From NCBI RefSeq assembly GCF_040054535.1, contig NC_090794.1, positions 1,735,501 to 1,799,500 on the forward strand: a DNA stretch of 64,000 bases, written 5' to 3'. Of this stretch, positions 1 to 12,964 are shown one piece after another (positions within the stretch are counted from its first letter, which is position 1; every line of letters begins with the position of its first letter). The notes beneath the pieces are model-generated. The model searched no databases and was not told the origin of the DNA. It worked only from the letters and a program-made list of their open reading frames with translations. The DNA is from Antennarius striatus. Its lineage: Eukaryota; Chordata; Actinopteri; Lophiiformes; Antennariidae. Made by a program: the position numbers and the translations under genes.

Positions 1-3000
1 GTTGGAAGGGTTATTTAACAAGTTGTGAGTGGATTAGGGGTGTTTTTTTTAGAAAGGTACAGGAGGGATCTGGTAGATTTTAGTCCAGAAAAGGACCTGG
101 ATCCAGATTTTTTATCCTGAAATGTCAGATTATACCTTTTTATCGTTATTTAACCCAGTCCTGGTGGTCGTAATGAACAATCTGCAGGTTTAAATACCAC
201 TGGGACGAACTCCTCCTCCTCCTACTACTACTTCTAGATAGATACTCAACCTTTCTCCGATATAGATAGATAGATAGATAGATAGATACTTTATTAATCC
301 CGGAGGAAATTGCATATGTTGATGACACGCCTCTCGACCCGCTTGTTTCCATGGCAACAGTTGAGCGTTAACACTTGGGAGAAACATGGCCGCCAGAGTC
401 AACAAGGCAGCGCAAACAAATCCGAAACCCGGCGCCGGATCTCGAACAGGAGGAGAGTTATAGGTAAAGACGGGGGAGCTTACCGAAGTGCGGCTCGTTT
501 TCCGATGTTATTCGTCGAATGTAAAATCGTACGTCGGATGCAGTCGGGGTGGGTTTTTCTTTTGATGGCTTGTTTCCGTATCGGCGGCAGGATGGCGACT
601 TTTTCAACCAGTTTAAGACCTTTTCACACCAGTAAAGCAAAGTTCCCGATCTAGATCGCCGTCCTTGGGGTCACTTGACCAGAGTCAGCCAATCACGGAT
701 CAGACTCCGCCGCCCTCAGCAGCAAATCGCTCTCCAAAATAAATATAGATGAGCACTCGACTAACGGTAATCTGGGAGTCTTAACGCCGACTCTGAAAGT
801 TAAGCGGGCTGGATTTCCGACTCCGTCAGCATTCTCGCCAAAGTCTCTCACGCTACGCCGCCGTCTCGTCGCATTTACATTTCAGACGCGAAAGGAGACT
901 CTCATCTGCAACCAGAGCGTCAGCGGGATAAACATCTCCAACATGCCTTTAACATAAATTACGAGCCGCTGACCTTGGTGTCGGGCTAAAAAAGAACTCC
1001 GATTTATAATGATGCAATTAGGTCAACGCAAATTAAATGAGACTCCCGTCGTCTTCTTTGCTCCCATTGCTGCTCTCATTCTAATTCTGGCTACCCCCCC
1101 TCCCTCCCTCACCAAAATGTCCTGTATTACTCTCTTCCCATTGTAATTTTCGAACAAAATGGCTGTAAAATGAGACGTTCTTCCTCGCGGAAGGGGCAGA
1201 TGCGATCTCCCCCTCGGAAGCAAAGGTCAAGAATTAATTCTGGAGGTGGCGAAGGAGAACGGGACGAGACGTTTTATTTCTATAATCTGATTATAATAAT
1301 TTTTAATCTTCCTACATTTAGACGCACTCAGCGATGACTGCTTGCCAGAGGTAGAGTTCTTTCACTCCCGTAAATCCACAGGGCAGAGCCGTTTCTGTTA
1401 TATAGGGGGCATAAAGGCAGGTTTTCCTGCCAATGGCTGCACAAAGGCCTGCACCATATATGGAACAATGCCCCCCATATGTGTTCCACACATTATAAAG
1501 GAAGTCATGGCAGCAGAAGTGATCAATTTCAAGACAGGGGGAGAAAAATGGAACTCTGGGAGTGAAAAGAGTCTTTTTTTTGTTTTGACATTCAAAAGGT
1601 AGACTCGCGATGTTTTTGTCACATCGGTGCCTTTTTGTCCAAGGACACGGAGACGAGAGCGACGAGAGAAAGTGAGGCGATAATGTGTGAAAGAACAGAA
1701 GTGGGGGGGGGGGACTGAAGAGACAAGGATGAAGGGAAAAAAGGAAGGACAAAGAGGTGAGAATGGAAAGCCCAATCCGGTATGTTCTGGTTTTTCGAAT
1801 TTGAGGATCGATGTTGGAGGTGGACGATGTTGTCGTCGTCGTCGTCGTCATCCGTCAGATGTGCTTAGAAAACAACAGGTGACGTCTGCGGTCGGATGAG
1901 TGTTTGAGGGGGGGGGGGATGGGAGGCTTGTGGGGGGAGGAAAGAGGAGGGGAAAAAATGGATGAGCAAAGGAAGCGAAGAGGGAGAGGTGGAGAATAAA
2001 GGAGGTCACTGGAGGCTGATAAAAGACACTCAATTAAACGAGTGAATGGATGGCCCATTAGACCTGAACGGACACCTGCACCCCCCCCCACCACCACCAC
2101 CACCACTCCCACCGCCCCCCGCCTCAGCCACAGGGCAGGAAAATGTCAGCTCCCCGGTTTGGGTTCATCAGCATCCCGTCAGCCGACAATCGGAGCAACA
2201 GGTACGAGTCGATGAGCGACACTTCGATTTCTCTCGCGGTCGTTCCGCAAACACACCAATTCAGAGAGGGGGGAGATAGAGAAGACGACAGGGGTGGGGG
2301 TGGGGGTGGGGGTGGGGAGTACGACACAGAAACCCAATGAAAAAGAGAAAAGAAATCACTGAATAATGAAGTTCCTCAAATATGCATACTCATTCCTCCT
2401 CGATAAATAGGAAAATATCTGGAGGATAAAGGAGATTAAAGGTGAAACTGATGAAAACTCAAAAGCCTTCCTCTAATCTTTCCTCTCATCTGCAGTCTGG
2501 GGCTCCATTCCTCATCATAATTCACCGCCGTGCCGCCGTTGGAAATTCGGCGTCTTTTTTTGTCTTTGCGCGGAGAGCCGTTGCCAGGTATGTCTCACGG
2601 GTAGCCGCGCAACCAGATGAGAGGCGATTAGCTTCATTATGTCGCCTCAGAACCTTAAAACAGACGCAGGAAACCAATCATCTGTTCCAACTGGCCGCCG
2701 ACGCCCCGTGTTTGTAGATGAGGGCGAGGCTGGCGGGTCATACCGATGAAAAACAGGGATTTAGTGCTGATCCGGTCACGTGACACCTCTGCATCCTCCT
2801 CACCTTCCGTTTTAAAGAACGTCTTTGAAAGGACAGATGATCTGAAGGAAAACCTCACAATTCCCAGAGTGAAAGGAGAGGAAGGACAGAAAAATTAAAT
2901 TCAGCGTCTCGGGAGGAGATGTGCTTTTCTTTCCTTTTTCTTTTTTTTGTGCAGCCTTGGCGGGTGGCGGACAATGGCGCGTCGTGCTGATTCAAGGAAA

Positions 3001-3114
3001 CGGATTTTAACCGCCGCCTGCTTCGGCGTGTCCTCCCACAGAGCACTTTCCTTTCCCTGCGCCTGAGGCTCACACAGACAAACGTTGCCTCCTCATTGAA
3101 GTCCTAGTTAAAGG
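1..3114 (-). other. grik2 first intron, left part (continues out of window)
   Basis: No coding exon is supported here on either strand. It lies downstream of the grik2 exon 1 splice donor on the minus strand and is therefore read as intron 1. It contains a GATA run at about 260-288 followed by a 'ctttattaatcccggaggaaatt' type retroelement tail, G-rich and C-rich homopolymers, a GTC run near 1830-1850, a CCA run near 2088-2105, and a GGGGGT run near 2291-2320. Open frames here are compositional shadows of these repeats. Confidence 0.5.
255..315 (-). mobile_element. 3' tail of a short non-LTR retroelement with TATC microsatellite
   Basis: On the minus strand a stretch ending GGGATTAATAAAGTATC runs into repeated TATC. 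Many teleost LINE and SINE copies end in an AATAAAGTATCTATC type tail, so this is most simply the extreme 3' end of a 5'-truncated copy. Only the tail can be recognised; the family cannot be named. Confidence 0.4.
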
Positions 3115-3375
3115 TGGTGCTTCACCATACCCGAATCTGGATATAGTGCTTCACCATACCCGAATCTGGATATGGTGCTTCACCATACCCGAATCTGGAT
3201 ATGGTGCTTCACCATATCCGAACCTGGATATGGTGCTTCACCATACCCGAACCTTGATATTGTGCTTCACCATACCCGAATTTGAATGTGGTGCTTCACC
3301 ATATCCGAACCACGATATGGTGCTTCACCATACCCGAACCTGGATAAGGTGCTTCATCATACCCAAACCTGGATG
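3115..3375. repeat. 29-bp minisatellite, nine copies
   Basis: Nine head-to-tail copies of a unit of the form GGTGCTTCACCATACCCGAA plus CCTGGATAT. Variants are scattered (ATATCC for ATACCC, a few changes in the last nine bases). Because 29 is not a multiple of 3, the open frame across it on the plus strand gives a 29-residue periodic peptide; it has no support as a gene. It lies in the grik2 intron. Confidence 0.9.
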
Positions 3376-4410
3376 CGCCTTGCATCCTTGGCAACGGAGG
3401 AGGAGGAGGGCTCTCCGTAACGGATGAATCACCTGATCCTCTGCGCACCTCTTCTATTTACATCCCTCCAGATTTAATTGGATTGAATTGCACCAATTTC
3501 ACATGTAAAGACGATGGCTGTGGATTCGTTGGTGGACCCAATGGCATCCAACAAATGGGAAACGACTGCATTCAGAGTAAATAGTCAACATTTACCCTGC
3601 TAATCAATTAGCGGTTAATTACTCCAACCAGCAGATATCCATAATAAACTATTACCAACCCGTGTTTGTTTCCATCTATTAAGCAATCCCTTAGCACTTC
3701 ATTACCACAGTTGACCATCCGTGAAGATAAAAGGCTCACGTTACTCCCACGTATGACGCAAAAGAGCCACACTCCGGCGAAGTGAAATGTTTGTTTTTCA
3801 CACCACTTAAAGCAAAAAAAAAATAAAAATACAGCTCTTCTCACACTGAGAGCAAATGAAGTGGTCCAACTGAGTTTGAAACGTGTCGGACGGATCTATA
3901 AAAGAAAGAGAGAGAAAGTGATAATGCCTGGATCAAAATACCCTTCATACGCCTCCAGCTCGCGCCGGTTTAAAGTGGTTATTAATTCAGACTAACATGA
4001 ATTATTAATCCCACCCCACACGTCCGTCTTACAGCGCGTGTTTGTTCTGTTTTTTTTCTTTTTCTTTGGGTGTATGTGTTTGCACTCGCACAGATGGAAA
4101 CCTGTGATATACAAACACACCAGAGGCCAACTGGGACTTGGCACTGGTTCCATGCTGAGCTGTCAGTTTCTTATTTTAATTATTCCTTTTAGCAAAGCAA
4201 ACATATTGATTTTTTATTGATCCCCACCTTTTACCACGTCTTGGAAGTGGAGACAGCTAAATATGCAAAGAGATAATCTAGATGAATTCATGAGATGCTA
4301 ATAGAATCCCGTCTCGGGTTGAACTCCCCGAGGAAGCTCAAAGCGTTTTTATGTTACCCATGTTTTTTAGAAGGTTATGTTTTTGCTCCTGTCTAGTTTT
4401 TTGTTGGTTT
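3376..4410. other. intron sequence without recognisable feature
   Basis: Moderately AT-rich sequence with short homopolymers. I see no exon with family similarity, no RNA gene and no named repeat. Confidence 0.4.
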
Positions 4411-5255
4411 GATTGTTAGCAGGATCGCGTAAAAGCTACTTGAAGGACATCCATGAATGCTAAAGAAGCGACGACGAGGCGCGGTGCAGGGATTACGTTT
4501 TGTTGTGGATCCAGATGGAGGAAAAAATCCTGGAATTTTCCTCAGGGATGTTTCTTAATTCTGCAAAATGAAGCAACCTGTTCCCTTGAAACTTTGTGGA
4601 AGGGTGGGGCTTGAGCAAATGGAGCTAAATTTTGATGCATATTTCAATAGGAGTGATAAATTATTTTAGCATTGCTAATTTCTCAAGGGGTAATTGGTAA
4701 TGATGTAAAAACAATTATGCATACTTTTGTCAAGTGTCTATTTGTGTGATCCGGGAACATCGTGTGATTGGAAATTTTTCCTGATTGTTAGCAGGATCGT
4801 GCAAAAGCTAGCCGAAGTAGATCCATGAATGCTAAAGAATCGGCGCGGCGCAGGGATTAGGTTTTGTTTTGGACACAGAAAGAGAGAAAAATCCTGGAAT
4901 CTTCCTCAGGGAAGTTCCTCAATTCTGCAAAATTATCCTCTTTCCTTTTAAAACTTTTTTGGAGGGCGGGGCTTGGCAAATGCAATTAGATTTTTGTGCA
5001 GATTCAGACATAATAAATTAGCTTAGCATTGCTACTTTCTCAAGGCGTAATCCATAAATAGTGATGTAAAAACAATTTTTTTGTGTGTGTGATCCGGGAA
5101 CATCGTGTGATTGGGAATTTTTCATGATTTGCAAGCTTGCACAATCGATTTCCTGGAAGGGGCGGAGCTTGGGTAGATGGGGGGGGGGGACGACATTCAA
5201 TATTGGCGCAGATTTGAAACGGAACGCTAACTCGCCTTAGCATGAAGCATTTTCT
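4411..5255. repeat. degenerate tandem repeat of about 370 bp, three copies
   Basis: Copies begin near 4411, 4783 and 5126; the third is shorter. Shared landmarks recur in order: GATTGTTAGCAGGATCG, CCATGAATGCTAAAGAA, AAAATCCTGGAAT, a GGGCGGGGCTTG block, TTAGCATTGCTA, TTTCTCAAGG, and GTGATCCGGGAACATCGTG. The block 'GTGGAAGGGTGGGGCTTG ... TGCAGAT' resembles a repeat that is widespread in fish genomes, so this may be a locally tandemised interspersed element. Copies have diverged substantially. Confidence 0.7.
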
Positions 5256-8200
5256 CTTCAATCACACGAACGTATAGCGTCCGTGTGTGTGTGTGTGTGT
5301 GTGTGTGTGCCTTCATGTGTGATTGTGTGAAGATCCATAATAGTGTGGGCCTGCGGAGCTTAAACATGCGTGTGTAGAGAGTGATTTGCTGCGTGGTAAG
5401 AGCCGGACGGACACGCGGGATTGTTCTGCCTTGAAGGACGTATGCGCTCTACTGATTGCCACTCTAGTTTGTTTTCCCTTCCTGTAAAAGCCATTTCATG
5501 CACATCAAATTTTCAACTGGCTAATACTACGCCGCTGACATTTATTCAGAGCTGCAGTGCATCAACCGGTCTCCCACTGTTTTTCCACAGAACTCTCCAC
5601 TGTCCTTTCTATCTCTCTTCACAGAAGCCATCAGGAAACTAATAAAAAACACAACTGAGAGTGGGCTGAGAGTGGACTGCTCAGAGGCAAACTAATCTAT
5701 CTTTACTCTGTATCTGCTGGCCTCCACGCTCGCTGTTTTTCTTCTCACTCGCACTTTACAAAGACTGCCTCTCTCGCTCCCTCTCTCTTCTCACCTCAAA
5801 CCAACACTCCTGTTTTTTCTTGTTGTTTTTCTTTTTTTTTTCATTCTTTTTTTTTTTTTCATTTTTAACACCTCTCGGTTACTTCAATTTTTCTCACGTA
5901 TCCCTCGGTGGAATTGTGAAAAGGACAGCGCCGCATGTGTTAATAAAGGATGCAAAAAAAAACAAACAACAAAAACATGATTCCTGAAGAGTGATTCCAG
6001 CTCTGACCTTCAGTCGGCTGGAATGCAGAGCTCTCCTGTAGATGGAGAGGTTCAAGGAGAGATTGCACGTGTAACCCTTAGCTCTTCACATTCTGGGGAA
6101 ATCTCTTGAGTGACATTGGCAAAAAATCAGAAGCAGAAGAGGAAATAAAGCATTTCCACGAGGCAGCAGGAGGAAAAACAACCCAAATAAATGATTTTTG
6201 ATTCCCAAAGATTGACAAAACCGACAAAGGTCGACCATCTCAAGCCTCCTTCGTGTAAATAATCGTTTGAAACGTTTTTTGCTGGTAAATCTAGGAAAGA
6301 AGAAAGAAACTGACTGAGCACAACAAGAAAACTAATTTCATACCTCACAGATATTTCCCATTTCGGAAAAAAAAATTAAAAAAAGGCAAGAAATCTGTAG
6401 CCTGAATTAATCACCATTCAGCCTTTTGTAACTGAAGCATGACAGTGAGACCTTCAAAGACTCAGGATTGTAAGCATGTTTAAAGAAATCCATCTAGATA
6501 GCTCCTCGCTCCGAGCCCATCTGCGGCGCTGAATGCTAATGTAAGACAGATCTCCTTTTTTTTTTTTTTTTTTTTGTTCTTAAAACCCACGGTGGGTATT
6601 TTTAAACCGTGGAAATCATTTGCCAGCAAAGACGAGATCGTTTCATATTTCTATAAGCTACGGCGGGGCCGAGTGACACATGAATATTTTAAGCAGCTTT
6701 GCGTCTCTTTAAGTGTGTTTGCTGTGAACGGGCTGGCGGTGGGCCACGGCGCCGGGCGTCGTGCGTAGCGCTCGCAATCCCAAACTAAACTCCGGCGGGC
6801 CAATAAGAACGCAAGTAAAGTCAATTAACTGCAAACTACCCTTGAATTTGCTCCTTCTGTCCTTGCCGCGGTCTCTGCAACCTTGCGATTGTGGCCACCG
6901 CCAAACATGAGTCGTTGAGGGGGGTGGTGGAGGGTCGGACGGAGTGTTAAATATTAGAAATGCAATAAAGGACCTTCTTCCCGGCGCAGCTTTGTGGAAG
7001 TGGCGAGATAAACAAGCCAGAAGGGATCGCGGCCTTCGCCTGAGGTCTGAAAAAACAAGGCTTGATTTCCTTTCCTTCCACCATAAACAATTGCGTTTTT
7101 TTTTTTTTTTTAAGTCATAAATATTCTCCGGGCACGTTTGCAACAGGAAAATAGAAACACAAGTAAAAGGAAGCAAAGCAAACAAAATCACCGTCCATGC
7201 ACCAAAAAAACCCCAAAAAAACCCCAAAACGCTCCGAAACGTGCTGGCGGTGTTGTTTGAAGACGGCGTCGTAAGAATGAATGGTTCAATGGTTTAACCT
7301 CTTCCTGCGATGCTGTTTTTTTGTTTTTTTTTGAAGCACACGTCTTTACAAAAAAAAAAAACAATTAGCGTTGATGCGATGAGTCATTGTTGGTGCGACG
7401 CAGCATGTGCTAGGTCTCCGTCAATGCGGTGGTTTTTCATTTGGGCGCCGGGCGACCAAGATATTTTAAGTATGTCTGTTTCTCTTTATGGTGGAACATA
7501 TAGGTCAGAATGGAAGAGAGAAAAACCAAAGTGGCATCAGAAATAATTGTTGTGGGTCTCTGAGACCGTTAGCGGTTTCCTTCAGTGCTCCCAAAAGGCG
7601 GGCGTAAACTAGTTATAAAAAGACATTCCGTTCTCAGACGTGTTTTATTACAACTTGTAAGGGCTGCATCGGGTCCATTCCACCATCAACGTAAATGAAT
7701 TACTCCTAAGATTTATAAATGAGGAACACCGAACGCAATAATTCAACTCTGTGTGGGAAATTAGCTCAGCAGATTTAGCTGCAGCTGCTAGCACGGACAC
7801 TTCCTGTTCCTTTCTTTGGTTCTTTCTGACACTTGTCGCACTAGAAAATGCCGTGTGTGTGTTGTACAATGTGCCTGTTTGGGTAGAATGGAACTTTTGG
7901 GGGCAGGAAGGGGAACGGATCGACCCCGGGGGGAGGCGACCTCCTCGTTTAGCCGGAGGAGCAGCTGGGATTATCTGCTGACCAAGCACATCCTGCAGAG
8001 ACAGGAAGTGCACGTTTTTGCACCGAAACGGCCCGTTTGTGTCAGTTTAGCTGCGTGTGCACACACTGACATACATTTTCTTTTTTCTCTCTTTTTGATG
8101 GCATCACCCACACGCCGCTCCGTCGGCGGGAGGAAATTCAGCTCGTTCACAAAGAAACAGACAGATAAGCACATCGGGGGGGTTTTTTTTTTTCTTTTTT

Positions 8201-10145
8201 CTTCTTCTTCTTCTTTTTTTCACAAAAAAAAAAAAAAAAAGAGAATGAATAACGAGACATGAAATGGAGCTGCGCAACGACTGGAGATATGTGACGGGGA
8301 GGCGACCACACTGACAGCGATAATGCTGCCAGAAATCACAGAGGAAGGCTCCGAAACAGAACGCTCGGCTTTTGTTCCACAAACGGACTCGGCCAGCGAG
8401 CCGGGGCTCTGTCTGAGGTGCTGGAATGGGGGGGTTGAGTTTGAGGTGGTGGTGGGGGTGGTGGTGGTGGGGGTTTGTTTAGTCATCTGTGCAGAACCAC
8501 GGACAGAGATTCACACATCGGTGCCACCAGAAACAGCAGACTCAAGCGTTAGCTCTCTACCTCCATCGCCTCTCGGGTCGCGTCACCACCGTCCTGCTGA
8601 TGCCATGAAGACCCGACAATCTGGGGGGGGGTGGGTTGGATGAAGGGGGTGGGTGGGTGGGTGGGGGGGGATTGCTGCCTTGTTTTGTCATCTTTTTTTT
8701 TTCCCAGGATGTTTCCAAACCAACTAATTCCAGCTCCTATATGGGAGGGGTCACATGTCGTCGGGAGGTTTAATGGGGTTAACTAGTGGCTAGAAGTGGT
8801 CCATCTCTCCTGGGGATACACCCCCGACTGGCGCCAAGTGTCTTAAAAACCAACCAAAGCATCCATCCATCCATCCGTCCATCCATCCAACACAACCCCG
8901 TACATCTGAATCCAGAACCTTCTGGACCAATCATCGATGTCAGTATCGATCGATCAGCTTCTGATTGGTTCTGCCCTGAATGGACACACCCCTGTGGGTG
9001 TGGAAAGTTTGCTGTGCTGTCCCACAGAGTCTTAACAACCCCCCCCAGCCCACCCCCAACCCCCGCACACCCCCCTACAGGGATGACCGAGAAGCCCCCC
9101 ACCCCACCCCATCGCCTGCCAGACAACGTGTTAGACGGGAAATCGCTCATCGGGGCGGGAGGATGCTGGAGGAAGACAAGCACATCCCGTTGCCATGGCG
9201 ACGGCTGATGCGGACGCGCCCTGACTTTTAAACAGAACCGTCGGGGGTGGGGGGGTTGTAAGAATGTGTTGTCAACACACTGTAAGTGTGTGTGTGTGTG
9301 TGTGGGGGGGGGGCTCCCCTGTCAACCCAACATGTCCACCCAGAGACGATCTCATGAAGCAGCAGACGAACCCACGGGAGGCGTTAACGGCACCGATTCA
9401 AAGTTATGAAGCAGCGGAGATGCTCCGTGCATGGGGGGGGGGGGGCAACTGTTGAGGAAAGAACTCTAATAACACCGGTTATAACGCCCTCATGTCGCGT
9501 TCAGGTCCCTGGAAAGGAAGGGAAAATGAACTCCACCCGAGCATGTTGTTTAGATCAATCAAAAATCAATCACTCTATCAATAATCAATGATTGAAACAC
9601 CCCCCACCCCAACCCCCCCACCCCGAATCGGGCGCAACTTGAGTGGAATTCAGGATGAAAAGTGCGAATCGATTGGTTCCCCATGACCGATCGGACCGAT
9701 CGATCCGCACTCCAGTGTTTACATGTAACCTTCTAATGCAAGGGACATGTTGAAGGGGTAGGATGGGAGGGGGGGTGTTTGGAGGTGGGGGGGGGGTTCT
9801 GTGCGCAAAAAGAGATTAGGAACTGTTGCATCCGTTTACGGGTTGGCAACTCTGAAAGAACAGAAACTGTGTCTGAGACCGACTCCGGTGTTTACCGGGG
9901 GGGGGGGGTGTCCGTTTTATTCCCGGTAACGAATCCCGGTAACGGTAGGAAGCCTCAAAAAATAAACAAAAATAAAACACCGCGATGATGCTCAGTTAGA
10001 AAAACATTCACCGGGAAATAGAATTCTCTCCGGTTAGACGTCGAACTGGGACGCGGAGCCACCCCCCCCCCAAAAAAACCCGTTCCCGTTAATGTCACCG
10101 GAGACACCGGATACCGACGGTAAAAGCGTGAACCGGGAGTCTTAC
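5256..10145 (-). other. grik2 first intron, exon-proximal part
   Basis: Read as intron because it directly follows the exon 1 donor on the minus strand. It holds a GT run at 5281-5308, many poly-T and poly-G tracts, a TGGG run near 8646-8672, a CCAT run near 8860-8890, and a GT run near 9285-9303. Long apparent frames (for example around 6709-7227) have no recognisable domain and cross homopolymers. No second grik2 exon was found. Confidence 0.5.
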
Positions 10146-10269
10146 CGAATCTTAAAACGTGCGGCATCCCGCGGGAGTCACCAATGAACAGCAGCAGAAG
10201 CGGGATGAGCCTGAGGTTGGACCTGAGAAGGAGACTGCTTGTCGTCAGACGTGGGGAGGTAATCTTCAT
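10146..10269 (-). CDS. grik2: glutamate receptor ionotropic, kainate 2: first coding exon
   Basis: The minus-strand ATG at 10269-10267 opens 41 codons plus one base, ending at a consensus donor (GTAAG, 10145-10141). The peptide begins MKI, has an n-region with Arg, a hydrophobic core LIPLLLLFIG at residues 21-30, then DSRG and MPHVLRFG. Mammalian GRIK2 likewise starts MKI and its signal peptide runs into THVLRFGG; GRIK1 has QVLRIGG instead, so GRIK2 is the better fit, with GRIK3 not formally excluded. The exon would supply the signal peptide and the first strand of the amino-terminal domain of a postsynaptic and presynaptic kainate receptor subunit. The rest of the gene lies left of the window. 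The same frame stays open upstream to an ATG at 10407, which could extend the N terminus by 46 residues. I prefer the internal start because it alone gives a normal signal peptide. Confidence 0.85.
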
Positions 10270-10830
10270 GTTGTTGTGGAAGGGGAAAAAAAAAAAGCAC
10301 AGTGGTTTTAAATCCACCCGGTGCGCGGGTTCGATTCCCCCCCCCTTCGTAATTCTTCTACGGTCGTTGGGCAAGGCAGGGTGACGGCGGCCCTGGATGC
10401 GCAGGATCATGGCATGGTCACTGGCGCTGTCCCTAGATCCATTAGCAGTCCCGGCATGATTCCCGCTCCTTCTCCGACTTCACTGCGCCAAGAAAAAAGA
10501 ATCCTCCGAGTCGAGGGATGGCAGGACATCCATGTCGAAGGGGTTCGGCTCCGGTGGGGAGGATGGAGGGGTTGGGGGGGGGAGCCCCGAGCATGGACTG
10601 GAGGTGAGGCGCTAGGAGAGGATCGGGGAGGTGTTGGAGAGAGAAAGAGAGACTCTACGGCAGCGATATGCAGCCCCCCAATGAGGCGCTCTAGGTTTCC
10701 TGCGCTCCCATTATACTGCACTGCTGCACAGCCTCTGACGTCGAGCCAAGGTTAGCGGCGTGAACGCGCACCGGAACCGGAGAGAGGCGCACGGAGAGAG
10801 AGAGAGACGGGGGGGGGGGGCAGGTTTTTA
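10270..10830 (-). promoter_or_regulatory. probable grik2 5'UTR and CpG-rich promoter
   Basis: This block is immediately upstream of the grik2 start on the minus strand and is much richer in CG dinucleotides than the flanks. It contains a near-consensus cAMP response element (TGACGTCG at 10736-10743, 7 of 8 bases), several GGGG/CCCC tracts and purine runs. No TATA box at a clear distance from a start site is visible. The transcription start cannot be placed from sequence alone. Confidence 0.5.
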
Positions 10831-11599
10831 AAAAATAAAGGTAAAGATGGATGCAGGGGAAGATTTAATTATAAAACTTAATGTCATCCTTTCCATTTAT
10901 TCCATTTACCCCCCCTCCCTCCTCATTCCATCCCTGCAAAATAATTACCCCCCAGGATCCACGTGCATTGAAGGATTAACTTCACTTCACTCGTATATAA
11001 ATGGGATCAGATCAGATCGATCGATGTGTGAAGGATCATTCCGTTGCAAGATGGAGATAAAAGTTAATTCACCCCCCCACCCCACCCCACCCCCCCTTTT
11101 TTCTTTTTTTCTTTTTTTGCGCAAGGACAACTTCTGCCGCACCAGTCCTGCGTGTTTGGGTCGTTATAACGTGGGTAGGGGTTGTTGTTGGGGGTTTTTT
11201 TTCAGCACCACGGATAGAGACAGAGCAGCGTGAAGATTTTGTTTTTTTTCTTACACACATTTCACTCTTTTTGACGCATAAAGAGCGCAAAGTGTGCGCA
11301 GCGCAGCGCGCAAATAAGAGTCTATCGTCTGCAAACATAATCTGACGCCTGCGGGGATGATATTGTTCTGGTCCTGTTTTGTCATTATGCTATACTTCCA
11401 TTCCCAAAAACCTCAAGCAACGGCCTTTCAACAATTTCCAGCATCATTCCAGAAATGTGGGAGGAGTGGGATGAAAGGAATTACAATTGGCAGAAGAGCA
11501 AATCTGTGGTATCGACGGCAGCCGCTGAAAGGCACGAATATTTAACCTATGCAAATAAATCCACTTTAGACTTGAAAGCCTTCCAGCAAGAGACTGTTC

Positions 11600-11645
<46 letters not shown>

Positions 11646-12012
11646 TAAGGATGTGTGAGGTTCCACTACCGCAACATTTCATAGGGGCAGTCAGATGATA
11701 TCTCTCCTGATCATGAGTAGAGGTCAATCGTGTTCCCATATGATTAACACATTCAAAAGGAGCCGCATCCTTTATGTAGAGGAGGAGGGTATCTGCAGCT
11801 CTTCCTGGGCCTTCATGCCGTATTGATTTAACACTTCACGCACCTTATCTGCGTCCACTCCCACGAGCCAATGCATCAGCTGGAGGTCGGTGCTCAGCTG
11901 CCACGTGGGGGGGGGGGGTATTTAATCCCAAAGCGGGACGTGAAAGGAGCTGTTTCTGTGTGAGCGGACTCCAGTCCTTAATGAACACCTCCATTGTGTG
12001 ACTATAAACGTG

Positions 12013-12048
<36 letters not shown>

Positions 12049-12942
12049 CCCTGAAGAACAAGAAAAATGCTCTTTTTATTATGTCAAGTAGTCACATGAA
12101 CTGATTTCACTCACTTCATTTAGATCTAGATTTTGAGACGTTGATTGTTCTTGGAATTTTTATTTTATTTTATTTTATTTTTTTGTCATTTTGAACTACT
12201 TTCATACTAATAATGAATTAACAGTCCCTCATCAAGTTTGAATTACACGATTATGGACAACCGGAGGAGGGTGCTGTATTTTTATTACTTTAATTTGCGT
12301 ATAGTTTAAATTATCTGTTAACATTATTACATTATTTAGATCTTGTCAGTTGCTCGTTTCCTAAATTTAAGTTTTTATCCAATCAGATTTCTCTATTAGC
12401 GCTGTTACCAGGTAAAAAAAAAAAGACTCCGCCTCCCCAGAATTGGAAGTTAACGTGGAGTGACATTGAGTGTCACACTTAATAACCAATCAGATTGTGA
12501 GTTCGCCGTGTTGGGCGTGGTCTTTGGCCAAACTTTCTACGTGACTTCCATTATTTGCTGTAGGTGGGTGTTTTAGCTAACTAGAGAACATTAAAGCTAG
12601 TTAGCTTATCGCACAGAGGAGCCGAAATGTAGTTTATTTGAACTCTTTATAAGTAAAGAAAGACCTGAGGATGGACTTTGTCTTAAATCATTAGCAGCTT
12701 TTGGTAAGCTTGATTAATTTTACTTATCTTTTCTGTCCAGCTGGGCACCACGGGGTATCTTTCGGGGGTTTTAATAACTTTTGGAGCCTTTTGTGTGCAA
12801 TTTACGGATTTAAATAAGTGTATTGAATAGTTAACAAGTGAAAGTCTTAGGTTTTTATGTGTGATAATTACTTTATTTGTTGTTTCAGCACCACGGACAG
12901 CGCCATCGGAACGACTTCCGCTTTTCTTATTGGTTATGCTGG

Positions 12943-12964
12943 TTCCGGGGTTCTCACCCCGGAA
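12943..12964. other. perfect 8-bp stem hairpin
   Basis: TTCCGGGG, six-base loop, CCCCGGAA; one more G-C pair extends it at 12942/12965. It sits in a CG-containing stretch between two promoter-like segments. Function unknown. Confidence 0.6.

Noticed and set aside
1318-1851. 177-codon minus-strand frame
   Set aside because: Low-complexity Thr, Ser and Pro runs come from CGT and pyrimidine repeats; there is no domain or splice context.
3115-3375. CRISPR-like array
   Set aside because: The 29-bp units are directly adjacent with no unique spacers, and the genome is vertebrate; it is a minisatellite.
6709-7227. 172-codon minus-strand frame
   Set aside because: It spans poly-A/poly-T tracts and Lys/Pro homopolymers, lies in the grik2 intron and shows no family similarity.
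10318-10345. tRNA T-arm (GGGTTCGATTCCC) in the grik2 5' region
   Set aside because: Only the T-arm-like word is present; there is no D-arm or anticodon arm at proper distance, and the neighbouring C run explains part of the match.
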